This document shows positions 35,485-46,794 of a DNA stretch of 64,000 bases, piece after piece (the stretch's first letter is position 1; every line of letters starts with the position of its first letter). A program made the translations under genes and the position numbers. The stretch lies in the NCBI RefSeq assembly GCF_965363235.1, contig NC_134846.1, forward strand, positions 2,485,001 through 2,549,000, written 5' to 3'. The DNA comes from Mytilus galloprovincialis. Taxonomy: Eukaryota > Mollusca > Bivalvia > Mytilida > Mytilidae. The notes beneath the pieces were generated by a model. The model had not been told where the DNA came from. It did not search any database and saw only the letters and a list, made by a program, of their open reading frames with translations.

Positions 35485-38225
35485 AAAAATAAAGGCAACA
35501 GTAGTATACCGCTGTTCAAAACTCATAAATCCATGGACAAAAAACAAAATCGGGGTAACAAACCAAAACCGAGCGAAACGCATTAAATATAAGAGGAGAA
35601 CAACGACACAACATCGAAACGCAACACACACAGAAACAGACCAATCATCAGACAAAACACCACGAGAATAACAAATGTAACATGAAAACCAAATACATGA
35701 ATTTGGGATAGACAAGTACCGTGCCACGTCTTATCTCAATATCTCAAAAATAAGAGAAAACACAAACGACTCAACGTTAAAATGCAACACAAAGAGAAAC
35801 GAACAATATATAACAATGACCATCTTCCTGACTTGGTACAGGACACTTTTAAAGGGGAATAAAAGTGGTGGGTTGAACCTGGTTTTAAGGCATGCCAAAC
35901 CTCGCACTTTAATGGCAAAGTTAAATATAACATTGAAATGACAACATAATATTACAGGACTACAATACAAATAAATAGGAGAACATATTAGACACAGAAA
36001 AACATGATTAATAGATAACAAAAAGTATCAGGTTTAAAATTCAATACGCCAAAAACGCGCCTTGCCCACACAAGACTCACCAGTGACGCCCAGATATAAA
36101 AGATCGAAAGTGAAAAAAGTACAAAGTTGTACAGCACTGAAGATCAAAAGTTGAAAAGGTTTCGCAAAATACGGCATTGTTTTTATGCCCGGGATAAGAA
36201 CATTCTTACTATATAGAACAATTCATGCTATTGCAAACAGTAAATTTTATCAAATGAATATGAAAGAGATATACACAAAGAAACTAAAGTATTAACTAAT
36301 TACAGAAAACTAAACCTGAATACATAACGCCTAGATATAAAAGATCGAACGTGAAAAAGGTACAAAGTTGTACAGCACTGAAGATTAAAAGTTGAAAAGG
36401 TTTTGACAAATACGGCATTGTTTTTATGCACGGGATAAGAACATCCTTATTATATAGAATACTTAATGCTATTGCAAACATTAAATGTTAACAAATGAAT
36501 ATGAAAGAGATATACATAATGAAACTGAAATATTAACTAATTACAGAAAACTAAACCCAAGTTTATCACAAAATAGACACACATCCGAATCAGTCCAAGC
36601 GTCAACGTAATTAAAAAAATTGTGACGTCACATACGATGGCGAAAAGGCAGAAACGTTATGCCACATTTGAATTTATGAAATTTAGAAACAGCATGACGT
36701 CACATATGAAAAACTATCATTCAAAAATGAGATAGAATTAGGATTGATTTAGAACTAAATACTGATAATTCATTTAAACAAAATGCATATTGCAATACTT
36801 ATTAATAGCAATTAACTGTAATATATATATGTCCAGTTTGTTATGAATCCAACTTCAAACGTAAATAATCGTACAAAATTTAATATAATTAATAAAGAGG
36901 AGGTGGTTAATTTTTCTATACGTCATACCTAAATATATAATAAGAAGACGTCAACACATTTGACAAAATCTGATGAGAATTACAAATATAACATTAAACA
37001 TGTAAACTAAATACATGAATTTGGGATAAACAAGTACAGAAACACGTCTTATAGTAATGCGAATTCACATTCAGCAAAACGGTCACAATCGGGAATAAGT
37101 CACGTTTGGTAATTAAAAGATTAGACGACATAATGACAAACCACAATCTACCATGTGGTAAAAATGTCCTTAGCTAGTTTGGTTAAAGAGACATTATATG
37201 GATCAACCAATTCGTGATGGTGTCCATAAAATTTACGGAGTGTCAATTTTAATCTGTCCTCCTCATAACTTTGTTGGAGCAGTTTCTGCGTAAGGAGCAC
37301 ACTCCTGTATATGAAGTCCGTATAGTGTGAACAAGCACGTGAATAACGTATCAATTGTGATATGTAAACACCATACGAAGGGGCAGAGGGTATGTTACTG
37401 CTGAGAAATGGGAAATTGATAATTGGGAAGTTGAAATCGTCCCGTTTATCATAGATTTTTGTGTGAAGTCGTCCATCTACGTCAATATTGAGGAAAAGGT
37501 CAAGGTATGAAGCAGTCCTTCTAGTATCAGTAGTATCCTTAATTTCAAGTTCACTGGGATATATGAGATGTAAGTATTGGCTGAAGTATGGGTTGTTCAA
37601 CGATAAAACATCATCAATATATCGAAAAGTAAAATTAAAGAATTTCGCAAGGTGCTTTTTCTTTTTGTCTTTTAGAAGGTTCTGAATAAATTCTGCTTCA
37701 TACGAATACAAAAACAAATCAGCCAGCAGGGGTGCACAATTAGTACCCATTGGAATACCGACTGTCTGTTGAAATATAAATCCTCCAAACTCAACAAATA
37801 TATTGTCGATCAAAAAGTCCAGCATTTTAATAATATCATCTTCAGTATATTTTCTGGGAGATTCAGTGTGATTCTTCACAAAATATGAAGTATTGTATCC
37901 CAAAACAAGAAATTTGTATCTACGATTCCCATTTTTATAGAAAAAGCTCTGTTTTATGAGTTGGTGAAGTCGATCTTTCAACTGAGCATGGGGAATAGTA
38001 GTATATAGCGTAGAAAAATCAAAAGTTTTTATGTTGCTGCAAAATTGCAAAGATTGTGATCGAAGGTTAAGCAGTAGATCTTTCGAATTTTTGAGAATCC
38101 ACATCTGGTTAACACCACTGGTAGAATATATCTCCTCACAATATTTTTGAAGCCCATCTTTAACTGTAGAAAGAATAGTAGTCAATACTTTAGAAAGATG
38201 TTTAGTCGAACATTTTGAAGACCCA
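35485..38225 (-). mobile_element. PLE-A element 2, 5'-truncated, with intact RT frame
   Basis: The minus strand runs from GCTGGGTCTTCAAAATGTTC (38225) through the RT to the shared terminus GCCTTTATTT (35485). The tail holds a 241-bp tandem duplication and a degenerate hammerhead at 36091-36045. From 36943 to 35485 it is almost identical to the inverted copy at 50638-52097; the one difference I located is a 2-bp change in an AT run. It starts about 18 codons later than element 1, so both are 5'-truncated to different degrees. Confidence 0.85.
37148..38225 (-). CDS. Penelope-like reverse transcriptase, open but 5'-truncated
   Basis: An uninterrupted frame runs from the truncated 5' end to TAG; the part from TTG at 38185 is 345 codons. 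Counting from there, FDFSTLYTTIPH is at 55-66, GIPMGTNCAPLLADLFLYSY at 143-162, the catalytic FRYIDDVLSLNN at 187-198, and SSNIPSAPSYGVYISQLIRY lies in the thumb-like region. The D-x-x-x-LYT-x-IP motif and YIDD fit Penelope-like RTs. No GIY-YIG endonuclease follows, and no natural initiator or promoter is visible, so it is an open fragment and not a complete gene. Element 1 at 2.1 kb is nearly identical in protein but has a 2-bp deletion. No host function is suggested. Confidence 0.85.
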
Positions 38226-38229
38226 GCGT

Positions 38230-39330
38230 AAATATCAGACTATGTAGAACGTATTTTAATAGGACAGCTATCTAATAAAAGGTGAAGTCCTTGTTAAACA
38301 CATTTTAAATACTACAAAATGTTTCGGGTTTTTTTTAATTTTGTTGTGTATTGTCTGTTTCTCAGTATGAACTGCATAGTTTGGGAAATCCACAGTTTCG
38401 AGAGCCGATACGGTCTGATGTTTAAAAATCCTATACATGTTTGAAAGTGAAAAATTTAACGTGAAAAGAATTAGGAACCAGTAATGGATGGTGCATATCT
38501 TATTTTAATTTTAGAACACAAAATGTCCAAAACTGAGATAATGATGTGGCACATATTAAAGAAGTTATCTAAAAAACTTAACACACCGTAACTTTAAAAA
38601 AAATACAGGAAAACATACACCTCAAGCACAATAGGAGAAGACGTTACTAAGTTGAAAAACTTGTGTCTAATCCATTTGTCTCTTTTTGGAACAATAAAAT
38701 ATGTTTAAACTAAACAATAGGACCTTCTACACACAAGGACAATTATTTCAGACAAAATTGACAATGCATGAGTTATTGTTCGTTCACTACAGCTTTAAAT
38801 GCAAGTTTGTTTTAAATATGTGGGTACAAGAATGTGGTTTGATTGCTAATGAGACAACTCTCCATGTGTTTGATTTATTTTAATAGACTAAACAATTTGA
38901 TCTGTATGCTCTAAAAATATGAAATATCCTATCAGCAAGCAAACGTGAATATTTTCGTTTGATCTATGAAGTGAAAAAAAAATCTTTTACATATATCATA
39001 TTAATAGTTTGACATTATTTTACTTGGTAATGGTATGAATCATATCTTCATCACTTAGTATTTTTACGTAATCCTAAAGATTTGGTGCTATACTATTCTA
39101 TGAGTTAATGTGCAATTTTGGTAGATATCATGTGTCATATTGACAGACCCCGTGCATTTAAACCATTTTATGGACATGATAGTTGAATTTTCTTATGTTT
39201 TGTTTTATTATCTGAGAATATAATGTAGATCATTTAAATGTATTAATTTAAGACGTAACTGATATAATGTAAAGACCCATATCTTTTGGTGAAGAGAAGA
39301 TGTTGTTTGTATAATAAAACTGAAATGCAA
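38230..39330. other. Non-coding stretch
   Basis: No gene was recognised. A scrap of R1 (GAATGTGGTTTGATTGCTAA, TGAGACAACTCTCCATG) lies at 38825-38868. Confidence 0.5.
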
Positions 39331-39335
39331 TTTTT

Positions 39336-39429
39336 TTAGAATTTTGGATTCTCAATGCTCTTCAATTTTGTACTTGTTTGGCTGTATAAATACTATGATA
39401 TAAGCTTCACTGGTGAGTCTTATGTAGAC
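39336..39429 (+). repeat. Retrozyme fragment ending in a broken hammerhead
   Basis: GGATTCTCAATGCTCTTCAA, TTGTACTTGTTTGGCTGTAT and then TTCACTGGTGAGTCTTATGT follow the retrozyme unit at 60.5 kb. The match stops at GTAGACC, exactly where the MITE at 39430 begins, so the hammerhead is cut before its GAAAC box. Confidence 0.7.
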
Positions 39430-39681
39430 CAATTATTCCTAATCCGACAATTAATTAGGTTCATAATTATGCAAGCATTAACGCTATCCAAGGGTTACAA
39501 TCCATTACCCTCCGTTTCACCCTTGGTGGCTCAGGGGAGAATTTCTGATACACGACGTAATGATTTTCATTGGTTGCAATTATAACTGGCTGCAACCAAT
39601 AAAAAAACGCCTATAACAGGATCTCGTGTAAATGTTGAAAATATAGGTAAACCTAATAAATTGTCGGATTAGGAATAATTG
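39430..39681. mobile_element. 252-bp MITE with 32-bp terminal inverted repeats
   Basis: CAATTATTCCTAATCCGACA continuing to AATTAGGTT at the left end is mirrored at the right (39650-39681) with one mismatch in 32. The interior has no coding capacity. No convincing target duplication was found. Its right end merges into satellite units of similar sequence. Confidence 0.75.
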
Positions 39682-39692
39682 TCAAATTAGGA
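39655..39692 (+). repeat. Left remnant of the 19-bp minisatellite
   Basis: Two units of the type ATTGTCRRATTAGGAATAA lie between the MITE end and the PLE-B copy. The same unit resumes at 40441 on the other side of the PLE-B copy, which suggests that PLE-B inserted into the array. Confidence 0.6.
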
Positions 39693-40440
39693 ATAAAAGA
39701 GGGACGAAAGATACCAGAGGGACAGTCAAACTCATAAATCGAAAATAAACTGAAAACGCCTAGCTAAAAAGGAAAAAGACAAACAAACAAATAAACTCAT
39801 CATAGATACTAGGACCAAAATTTTATATTTACCACTGACTCGCGTTTCGTCTACAGAAGACTCAGCAGTGACGCTCGAATCAAAAAATGTTTAAAAGGTT
39901 AAATAGAGTACGAAGTTTAACAATAAAACACATGACACAACATAGAAACCTAAAGAATAAGCAACACGAACCCCACCAAAAACTAAGGGTGTTCTCAGGT
40001 GCTCCGAAATGGTAAGCATATCCTGCTCAAATTGTGACACCCGTCGTGTTGCTTATGTTATAACAAATCCGGTAAATAGTCATTTATGAAAGGGAAGGGA
40101 ATTATAGGTACGATGAAAGGAACATATCCTATATCATTTGTGAAACGGTTATTCCATAACGGCCAACCAACTCGTGATGGCGTCCGTAAAATTAACAAAG
40201 GGATGATTTCAACTACACTATTTGGAACTCTTGGTGCACAATTGGAAAGCTGAAATCATCATTTTTGTCGTAAAGTTTTGTTTGTAACCGATTATCATTG
40301 TTAATTTCTAGATGTAAGTCAAGCTATGAGGCCGACTTAACTGTATCTGTTGGATCCTTTATTTCTAGTTCGATGAGATAGATGCGTTCAACAAAGTCAC
40401 CAAATTTTGAATTATTTAGTGAATAAACGTCATCTATATA
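39693..40440 (-). mobile_element. PLE-B copy inserted in a minisatellite, internally deleted
   Basis: The PLE-B 3' terminus (AAGAGGGACGAAAGATACCA) is at 39692. The tail is interrupted at 39790-39925 by a retrozyme fragment. The RT part (40160-40440) lacks about 130 bp compared with 61800-61940 and has a stop in the region matching SASYLDL. The copy is inactive. Confidence 0.75.
39790..39925 (-). repeat. Retrozyme fragment with near-complete hammerhead, inside PLE-B tail
   Basis: On the minus strand GAGCGTCACTGCTGAGTCTT, then CTGTAGACGAAACGCGAGTC and AGTGG (39876-39832) give stem I, core, stem II, GAAAC box, stem III and cleavage triplet. The core reads CTGCTGA in place of CTGATGA, a change at a catalytic position. 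The flanking text (AAACTCATCATAGATACTAG on plus) also occurs at 26195. Confidence 0.65.
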
Positions 40441-40775
40441 GACGAATATTGTCGAATGGGGAATAATTGTTGAATTTGAAATACTTGTTGAGTTAGAAAT
40501 TTTGGCGAATAAGAAATAACTGTCGAATTAGGAATAATTGTCCAATTATGAATAATTATCAACTTAGCAATAAGTTTTGAATTTGAAATAATTGTAGAAT
40601 TAGAAATTATTGTGAATTTAGAAATAACTGTCGAATTAGAATTATATTGTCGAATAACGAATAATTGTCCAAGTAGGACTATTGTCAAATTAGGAATATT
40701 TTTTTAATTTGAAATAATTGTAGAAGTAGAAATTATTGTTGAATTGATGGAATAACTGTCGAATCTACGTTCATC
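40441..40775. repeat. Degenerate minisatellite, about 19-bp unit
   Basis: Some 17 units of the type AATAATTGTCGAATTAGGA, with frequent substitutions (AATTTGAAATAATTGTAG, AATTAGAAATTATTGT). The unit closely resembles the terminal repeat of the MITE at 39430-39681. Confidence 0.85.
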
Positions 40776-40904
40776 TCAAAATATATGTTGGCAATAAGAT
40801 CTCCAGAATGCTAGATGATTACTTGTTTCTCTTTGTAGCATGTTTTACCTCTTTATCACTATCAAAACAAATATGCCGTATGGTATCCAAACGTAATAAA
40901 TTTA

Positions 40905-41010
40905 TAGCTTTGCTACCAATATATCACGTTTCGTTGCGTCTACAGTCATCAGGGACGCTCGAATCCAAATTTAAACAGGCAAGTAAAGTACAATGTTACA
41001 GAGCATTGAT
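40905..41010 (-). repeat. Retrozyme fragment with partial hammerhead
   Basis: On the minus strand GAGCGTCCCTGATGACTGTA and GCAACGAAACGTGATATA keep both core boxes (CTGATGA at 40952-40946, GAAAC at 40932-40928), but stem II cannot form in the usual way and the cleavage triplet is not recognisable. Confidence 0.5.
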
Positions 41011-41014
41011 CGTT

Positions 41015-42180
41015 TTGAAAGGGAAACAGTCACACCGTCACTTCTATCCAGTTGAAAGACACCCTCGCTGTAGAACGTTATTTTCAATTAAAAAAAAAGA
41101 CATAATAACATTTACAGAATCAATGTGCATGCACCAGATATGCATGCCGACAAGTTATGCTAGGGGCCGAAATATTTGAAAATCCGAAATTGATTAAACG
41201 TGGACAGGGCTGATGAAAAAAAGGACCTTAAAAAATAACTAAATCCGGCACAAAAGCAGATTTTTTTGCATAAGTGAGATATATTTCTGAATGTTAATGC
41301 TTTCAAAAAGGTATAACACACAGTTTCAATCAAAAAATATCTATAAGCCCATTAGCTCATTACAGTACCGAAGTAGAAATAAAGATTGATAATCCTTGAT
41401 TGTAAACGAACAAAGTGCGCGTATTAAACCATGTTAACAATTCGTTATTTCGTAGCGATTAGGTGGATCATTTAACACCACGGGTGCAACATTTGTGATG
41501 CCATTTGACTAAGTATCTTTCTATGTTTAGTTTATATCATTTAAACATTTTTCAAAGTTTCAAAATAGTAAGATAAACAACATGTTGCATTATGTGGTTG
41601 TATTCTACATACAAATGAATCATTCTATTATTATCAAATATAAAACAAATCTTACCTGCAGACATTGTAAAAAAAGAAGAATTCCAAATAAATCATAATT
41701 TGTCTGCGATTTTTGTCTCTCCCATACAACATCTCTCGCAATTCTCTCAATTAACGACAATGTGACAATGAAAGCCTTCCTACGCATAAAATAAAATATT
41801 AATAATGCGTAAGCTCTTTTTTAATAAAGTACAAGTCAAGGTCCATTTCTCAATATCCAAACATAATACAATTTTCTTGACAAAAGTTTTGTTCGTAAAT
41901 TAAAATTGTAAATAACTCAATCACCATGTTGAAAAATGGAAAGCATGTGCTATAACGCAGATCGTATTTGTAAAACAAGATGCTAGTTAAAGATGTTCAA
42001 TTGACAATCAGGTTACAAAACAATAACAAAAACATATGACACAATTAGCACTACAATGCAAAGAACCCGTCTAAAATATACGTAATCTAGTACGATTGAG
42101 GTTAAAATTATATTATAATTTACCTGGATCTGCCTCCAAATGTGACTATCGAATAAGACTATTTTCCGGATTTGTATTAT
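41015..42180. other. Non-coding stretch
   Basis: No gene or clear repeat boundary was recognised. Confidence 0.45.
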
Positions 42181-42184
42181 AATA

Positions 42185-42425
42185 TTGGCAACACGAATGA
42201 TACCACATATAGAACATGATCTGCTTACCCTTCTGGAGCATCTGAGATCACCCTCTGTTTTTGGTGGGGTGCTTGTTGCTGAGTCTTTTGGTATTTTGTC
42301 GTGTCTTGCGTAATTTCATTTGTCTGCTTGTCTGTTTCTTTTTTAGACATGGCGTTGTCAGTTTTTGTTTTTATCTATGAGTTTAAATGTCCCTTTGGTA
42401 TCTTTTGCCCGTCTTTTTCTCTTTG
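42185..42425 (+). repeat. PLE-B solo 3' tail
   Basis: CTGCTTACCCTTCTGGAGCA, TTTTTGGTGGGGTGCTTGTT, GACATGGCGTTGTCAGTTTT and TCCCTTTGGTATCTTTTGCC follow the PLE-B tail order to its 3' end. Confidence 0.8.
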
Positions 42426-42972
42426 TTAACCTTTGTTGTCTCTGATTAATTACGAAATTTGTTTTATAGCGATTTGTAATATGTCACTAAAATATGTAGG
42501 GATATATCTTTCACACAGTTATGAATAGTATGAAGTGTTTCAGTGGTTCCTCCATTTGAAAACAAATATCTTTCAATATACATGATAACTTTTCAACAGA
42601 CATCTTGCTCAAACAGGTTGCATGTGCCGTACATGAGTACAATAGCTGATATATAAAAGTCATTGTCCGTTAAAAGGATGATCAATGTGTGTGAACACGT
42701 GTTACAGGTTCAATTTATGTAGAAAACAAATGCAGTAGCAGTGTTGTTCGCCCTTATCAGTATATTGTCATTAATTTGTACTTTATTGAGAACATGTATT
42801 TTATATGCTAGTGCTGTTTTATATATCAACTGCAACAACTTTTTGATAAAGTCTTTGTTAGATGTTTTATGACCCAGAGGTGCGATTGCTACACTGAATA
42901 CGATGTTCTTTGTCCATTGTTAAGTGTGCTAGTCCTTTAACTTATTCATGATTGTGTACATGAAACGTGATT

Positions 42973-43210
42973 GTTCGCCTCTGTTGTCTCGTGTTAGCGT
43001 GTACGCCTTGAGTGCTCGAGTCGTGGTTTCGAACTCCTGCCGGGTCCAAGCTTTGGCATTTGCTGCTTCTCTGCTTATCATAAAGCATTAAGGAGTAAGA
43101 GCAAATGTTGGTCTGTTCGGAGTCAGAATCATGTGTCAGAGTAAGGTGACATGTCATCTTGTGGACCGTCACATTGCATAATAGCACGTTGAAAGTCCGG
43201 CTCTGAGTGT
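42973..43210 (+). repeat. tRNA-derived SINE
   Basis: The head resembles a tRNA gene: GTTAGCGTGTACGCC, CTCGAGTCGTGGTTTCGAAC and TCC (a B-box-like block with one extra T), then CTGCCGGGTCC. The body GGCATTTGCTGCTTCTCTGC and GGAGTAAGAGCAAATGTTGG is of a kind I associate with molluscan SINEs. RUDI is a mussel SINE of the V-SINE group, but I cannot confirm that this is it. Not a functional tRNA, because the acceptor and anticodon arms do not form. The minus-strand open frame over it is a by-product. Confidence 0.6.
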
Positions 43211-43710
43211 TGGTCTAGCACAAAGCAGGGTGAATACTCATATTTAACTAACGTGTTATCGTCTTAATTGGGTGAAAGTGTGGTGAAAAGAGTAGAAAGT
43301 CAAAAGAACAACCAAAGCATGTGATTTGTCAAAAAACATCAATTGAATTGTTTACACTTATAAAATGGCTAGTTCCACTGTGTTCATAAGTTTTAATAAA
43401 ATACATCGATACGTTCTTTGATAGTATTTATGGAACTTAATAAAAGCACCGTAAGATTAGGAGTAAAACAATCATAAGGACCGAGATGAAACAATATTGA
43501 ACGGGTTTTTTTGTAGTTTGTGTAACCAATACATAGTGGGGATCTTCAGATGTTCAGAGGAGGCCTCATACTATCTGTAGTAGTGACATACGTATTAACT
43601 ATATGACTCTGTGAAGCGTACGGTCTTGAATGTACAATGTAGATGCATATTCGTCCTTACCCTGTCAATACGTTACTGTATTAATGTAATTATCCTGATC
43701 ATCATTACCA

Positions 43711-43852
43711 TAAAACAGTAGTATACCGCTGTTCAAAACTCATAAATCCATGGACAAAAAAAAAAATCGGGGTAACAAACTAAAACTGAGGGAAACGCAT
43801 TAAACATAAGAGGAGAACAACGACACAACATTAAAATGTACCACACACAGTA
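43711..43852 (-). repeat. PLE-A 3' stub
   Basis: ACAGTAGTATACCGCTGTTC, AATCGGGGTAACAAACTAAA and AAGAGGAGAACAACGACACA in PLE-A tail order, read on the minus strand. Confidence 0.75.
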
Positions 43853-44379
43853 ATAGATAATAAAAAAATCAATTATATACATCTAAGTATTAGTTGTTAA
43901 GGTCATCACATTACCTGGCAACATAATTGTTTGTTACAGGTTTTTATTGTATTTTAGGGTTTTCACGAGCATAACTGAAGAGACCATACATGTAGAAGGG
44001 CATTGTTTATAGTTTATGGCATACTTGTACAATGAACGAAATAAGGTATTATGATAGTTAAGAACAAAACTGTCACTGGCCCATAATTCACGAGAAAATT
44101 TAGCCAGTGTTTATAATCTTTTATAAAACTTGTAGCTCGTCTTCCAATAAATTCTCAATCTGAGTGCATGCCTCTGAACACTATCAATCAATCAATAACT
44201 TTACATCACTATATCATTGAATCAGCTTTTGTTTCAACTTGTTAGTGACTTTAGTCTTCAAGACTAATAAAAGCCAAATGCCCCGAGTCGAACTTTCAAA
44301 TTTTGAATATAAAAATAAACTAGCTATTTTTACAACCTATGATCACCATGGGTGTGTGGTCAATGGAAAAAGAAACTGA

Positions 44380-44600
44380 ATAGAAAACTTTGAACTTTTC
44401 GAAATACTAAGGATTTTCTAGACCATGAAAAATAACCATAGCTGTGTTTTTATAAAAACTTTTTGAATTTATGTTATGGATGCTCTTGGACATCGTATTA
44501 TTGACATTTTTAGCCAATCACTAATGGAGTGTTTTGTAGACGAAATGCAAGTCTGAGTACCAAATTATGAGGTTGGTATCTTTGTCAAGTTTTTTTAAAC
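44380..44600 (+). repeat. Fossil retrozyme unit
   Basis: TTGAACTTTTCGAAATACTA, AGGATTTTCTAGACC and CTTTTTGAATTTATG follow the retrozyme unit of 60.4 kb. A decayed hammerhead (AATCACTAATGGAGTGTTTT, GTAGACGAAATGCAAGTCTG) lies at 44515-44565. The core is lost. Confidence 0.6.
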
Positions 44601-44718
44601 ATCATGATTAAGCAGAACTCTGAAATAGATACTAGTGATTGAAACTTGATAGTTTAAATGGCTTGTCATATCAATTCTATGTATTTACTTTTTTAGTTCG
44701 AGAAGGGGTTGTTTTTGG

Positions 44719-44935
44719 AAATAAAGGCAACAGTAGTATACCGCTGTTCGAAATTCATAAATCGATAGAGAAAAAACAAATCCGGGTTACAAACTAAAAC
44801 TGAGGGAAACGTATCAAATATAAGAGAACTACGACACAACAGAGACACAACACCGAAACGTAACACACACAGAAACTAACTATAATGTAACAATGGTCAT
44901 TTTCCTGACTTGGTACAAAAATAGTCCGAAATTGA
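44719..44935 (-). repeat. PLE-A 3' stub
   Basis: From the 3' terminus (AAATAAAGGCAACAGTAGTA on plus) through CCGGGTTACAAACTAAAACT to CATTTTCCTGACTTGGTACA. Confidence 0.8.
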
Positions 44936-44999
44936 TTCTTTAAATTTTGTTTTGAAAATTATACTATCATTTTGTTCTATATATATATATATATATAAG

Positions 45000-45120
45000 A
45001 ATATGTGGTTTGAGCCAATGAGACAACTCTCTACCCAAGTTACAATCTGTGAAAGTCAACTATTTAAGGTCAAAGTACGGCCTTCAATGCGGAGCCTTGG
45101 CTCATATATATAGAACAGCT
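45000..45120 (+). repeat. R1 repeat fragment
   Basis: GAGCCAATGAGACAACTCTC, TACGGCCTTCAATGCGGAGC and CTTGGCTCATATATATAGAA follow R1 order. A short AT run (44979-44998) precedes it. Confidence 0.65.
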
Positions 45121-45236
45121 GTTTCTATTATAAGTTTAGATTCATTATGTTTTCACATTGTTTAAAGTTCAATTGATCGTGCTCAATCGATATTCAAGTA
45201 TGTGACATAAGTCACTTAGTTCCCCGCTTTTTCTAT

Positions 45237-45525
45237 GGTTAGTCAGCCTATCGTTGTTGACCTGAATATCAATTATATGGTATTTTTTTTATTAATTTAT
45301 TGCAAAAGTATGAATTATTCTAATACTAAAGATTATTTATCCAAGGCAAAGATAAACTTAGCAGTATTTGGCAAACTTTTTGGAATTTTAGGTCATCAAC
45401 GCTCTTTAACTTTATACTTGTTTGGCTCTCTGACTATTTTGAGTGTCATTTATGAGTCCTGTGTAGATGAAACGCTCGTCTGGCTTATTACATTAGAAGC
45501 CTGGAACCTTTTATAACTATTAGCA
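45237..45525 (+). repeat. Fossil retrozyme unit
   Basis: GTTGTTGACCTGAATATCAA, AGCAGTATTTGGCAAACTTT and CAACGCTCTTTAACTTTATA match the 355-nt unit at 60.2-60.55 kb. The hammerhead remnant at 45440-45490 reads GAGTGTCATTTATGAGTCCT, then GTAGATGAAACGCTCGTCTG. The 93-codon frame that crosses it is not a gene. Confidence 0.65.
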
Positions 45526-45589
45526 TGTCGAAATGTATTATTTGATTGTTTATTTGTGTATTTCTCAGTCATAAATGTTCTTATACTTA

Positions 45590-45740
45590 TTTGTAATGTA
45601 GTCCTGTCATGTAATGTTGTTTGTAATAGTGTTATATTTAACATTGCCATAAAAGCGCGAGGTTTGGCTAGCCGCAAAACCAGGTTCAACCCACCATTTT
45701 TCCATAAAATATCCTGTAGCAAGTCCGGTAAATTACAGTT
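45590..45740 (+). repeat. PLE-A tail fragment lacking the 3' end
   Basis: ATTTGTAATGTAGTCCTGTC, CCATAAAAGCGCGAGGTTTG and CAGGTTCAACCCACCATTTT match the middle of the PLE-A tail. It stops where R4 begins at about 45745. Confidence 0.7.
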
Positions 45741-45744
45741 GTTA

Positions 45745-46329
45745 TCTTATAAAATTGAGAATGGAAATGGGGAATGTGTCAAAGAGACAACAACCCGACC
45801 ACAGAGAAGACAACAGCAGAAGGTTACCAACAGGTCTTCAATGCAGCGAGAAATTCCCGCACCCAGAGGCGTCTTGCAGCTGCCCCCTAAACAAATATAT
45901 ATACTAGTTCAGTGATGATGAACGCCATACTAAACTCCAAATTGTAGACAAGAAACTAAAATTTAAAAAAATACAAGACTAACAAAGACCAGAGGCCCCT
46001 GACTTGGGATAGGCGCAAAAATGCGGTTGTGTTAAACACGTTTATGAGATCTCAACCCTTCCCCTATACCTCTAGCCAATGCAGAAAAGTAAACGAATAA
46101 CAATACGCACATTAAAATTCAGTTCAAGAGAAGTTCGAGTCTGATGTCAGAAGATGTAACCAAAGGAAAATAAACAAAATGACAATAATACATAAATAAC
46201 ATCAGATTACTAGCAGTTAACTGACATGCCAGCTCCAGACTTCAATTAAACTGATTGAAAGATTATGTCTTCATCATATGAATATCAGGCACAATCCTTC
46301 CCGTTAGGGGTTTAGTATCATACCATCAT
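45745..46329 (-). repeat. R4 repeat, full-length copy
   Basis: Inverse of 20625-21225 over its whole length, including GGAATGTGTCAAAGAGACAA at one end and AGGGGTTTAGTATCATACCA at the other. It lies within PLE-A sequence: tail text of opposite orientation flanks it on both sides. Confidence 0.75.
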
Positions 46330-46530
46330 AAATAAAGGCAACAGTAGTATACCGCTGTTCAAAACTCATAAATCTATGGACAAAAAACAAAATCGGGGTA
46401 ACAAACTAAAACTGAGGGAAACGCATTAAATATAAGAGGAGAACAACGACACAACATTAAAATGTAACACACACAGCATCGGACTAAGCATTAGACAAAA
46501 TCCTATGAGAATAACCAATATAACATATAT
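46330..46530 (-). repeat. PLE-A 3' stub
   Basis: Begins exactly at the R4 boundary with AAATAAAGGCAACAGTAGTA and continues through the usual tail blocks to CCTATGAGAATAACCAATAT. Confidence 0.8.
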
Positions 46531-46599
46531 GAGAAGAACATAACCCGTTTCATGCCAACAACTGGTTTTTAAATAAATGTGTTTAGTTATGGTTCGTTT

Positions 46600-46790
46600 C
46601 TTGGTGTGTTACATTGTCGTTTGATTTTTTGTTGCACTTTACTTTAGTGTTCCTGTTGTTTCGTTGTTTTCTTCTTATAGTTGATGTGTTTCCTTCGGTT
46701 TTAGTTTGGAACGCTGATTTATTTTCTCCAAATCGATTTATAACTCTCGAACAGCGGTATACTACTGTTGACTTTATTTACCAATTCCTG
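46600..46790 (+). repeat. PLE-A 3' stub
   Basis: GTTACATTGTCGTTTGATTT, TTTCGTTGTTTTCTTCTTAT and CTCGAACAGCGGTATACTAC lead to the terminus CTGTTGACTTTATTTACC. It has the opposite orientation to the stub at 46330. Confidence 0.75.
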
Positions 46791-46794
46791 TTGA

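Noticed and set aside
42973..43045. Functional tRNA gene
   Set aside because: There is a B-box-like block, but the acceptor stem and anticodon arm cannot be folded and a SINE body follows.
42942..43187. Minus-strand frame of 81 codons
   Set aside because: It is the reverse strand of the tRNA-derived SINE.
45235..45516. 93-codon plus-strand frame
   Set aside because: It overlaps a fossil retrozyme unit and matches non-coding sequence at 60.3 kb in several frames.
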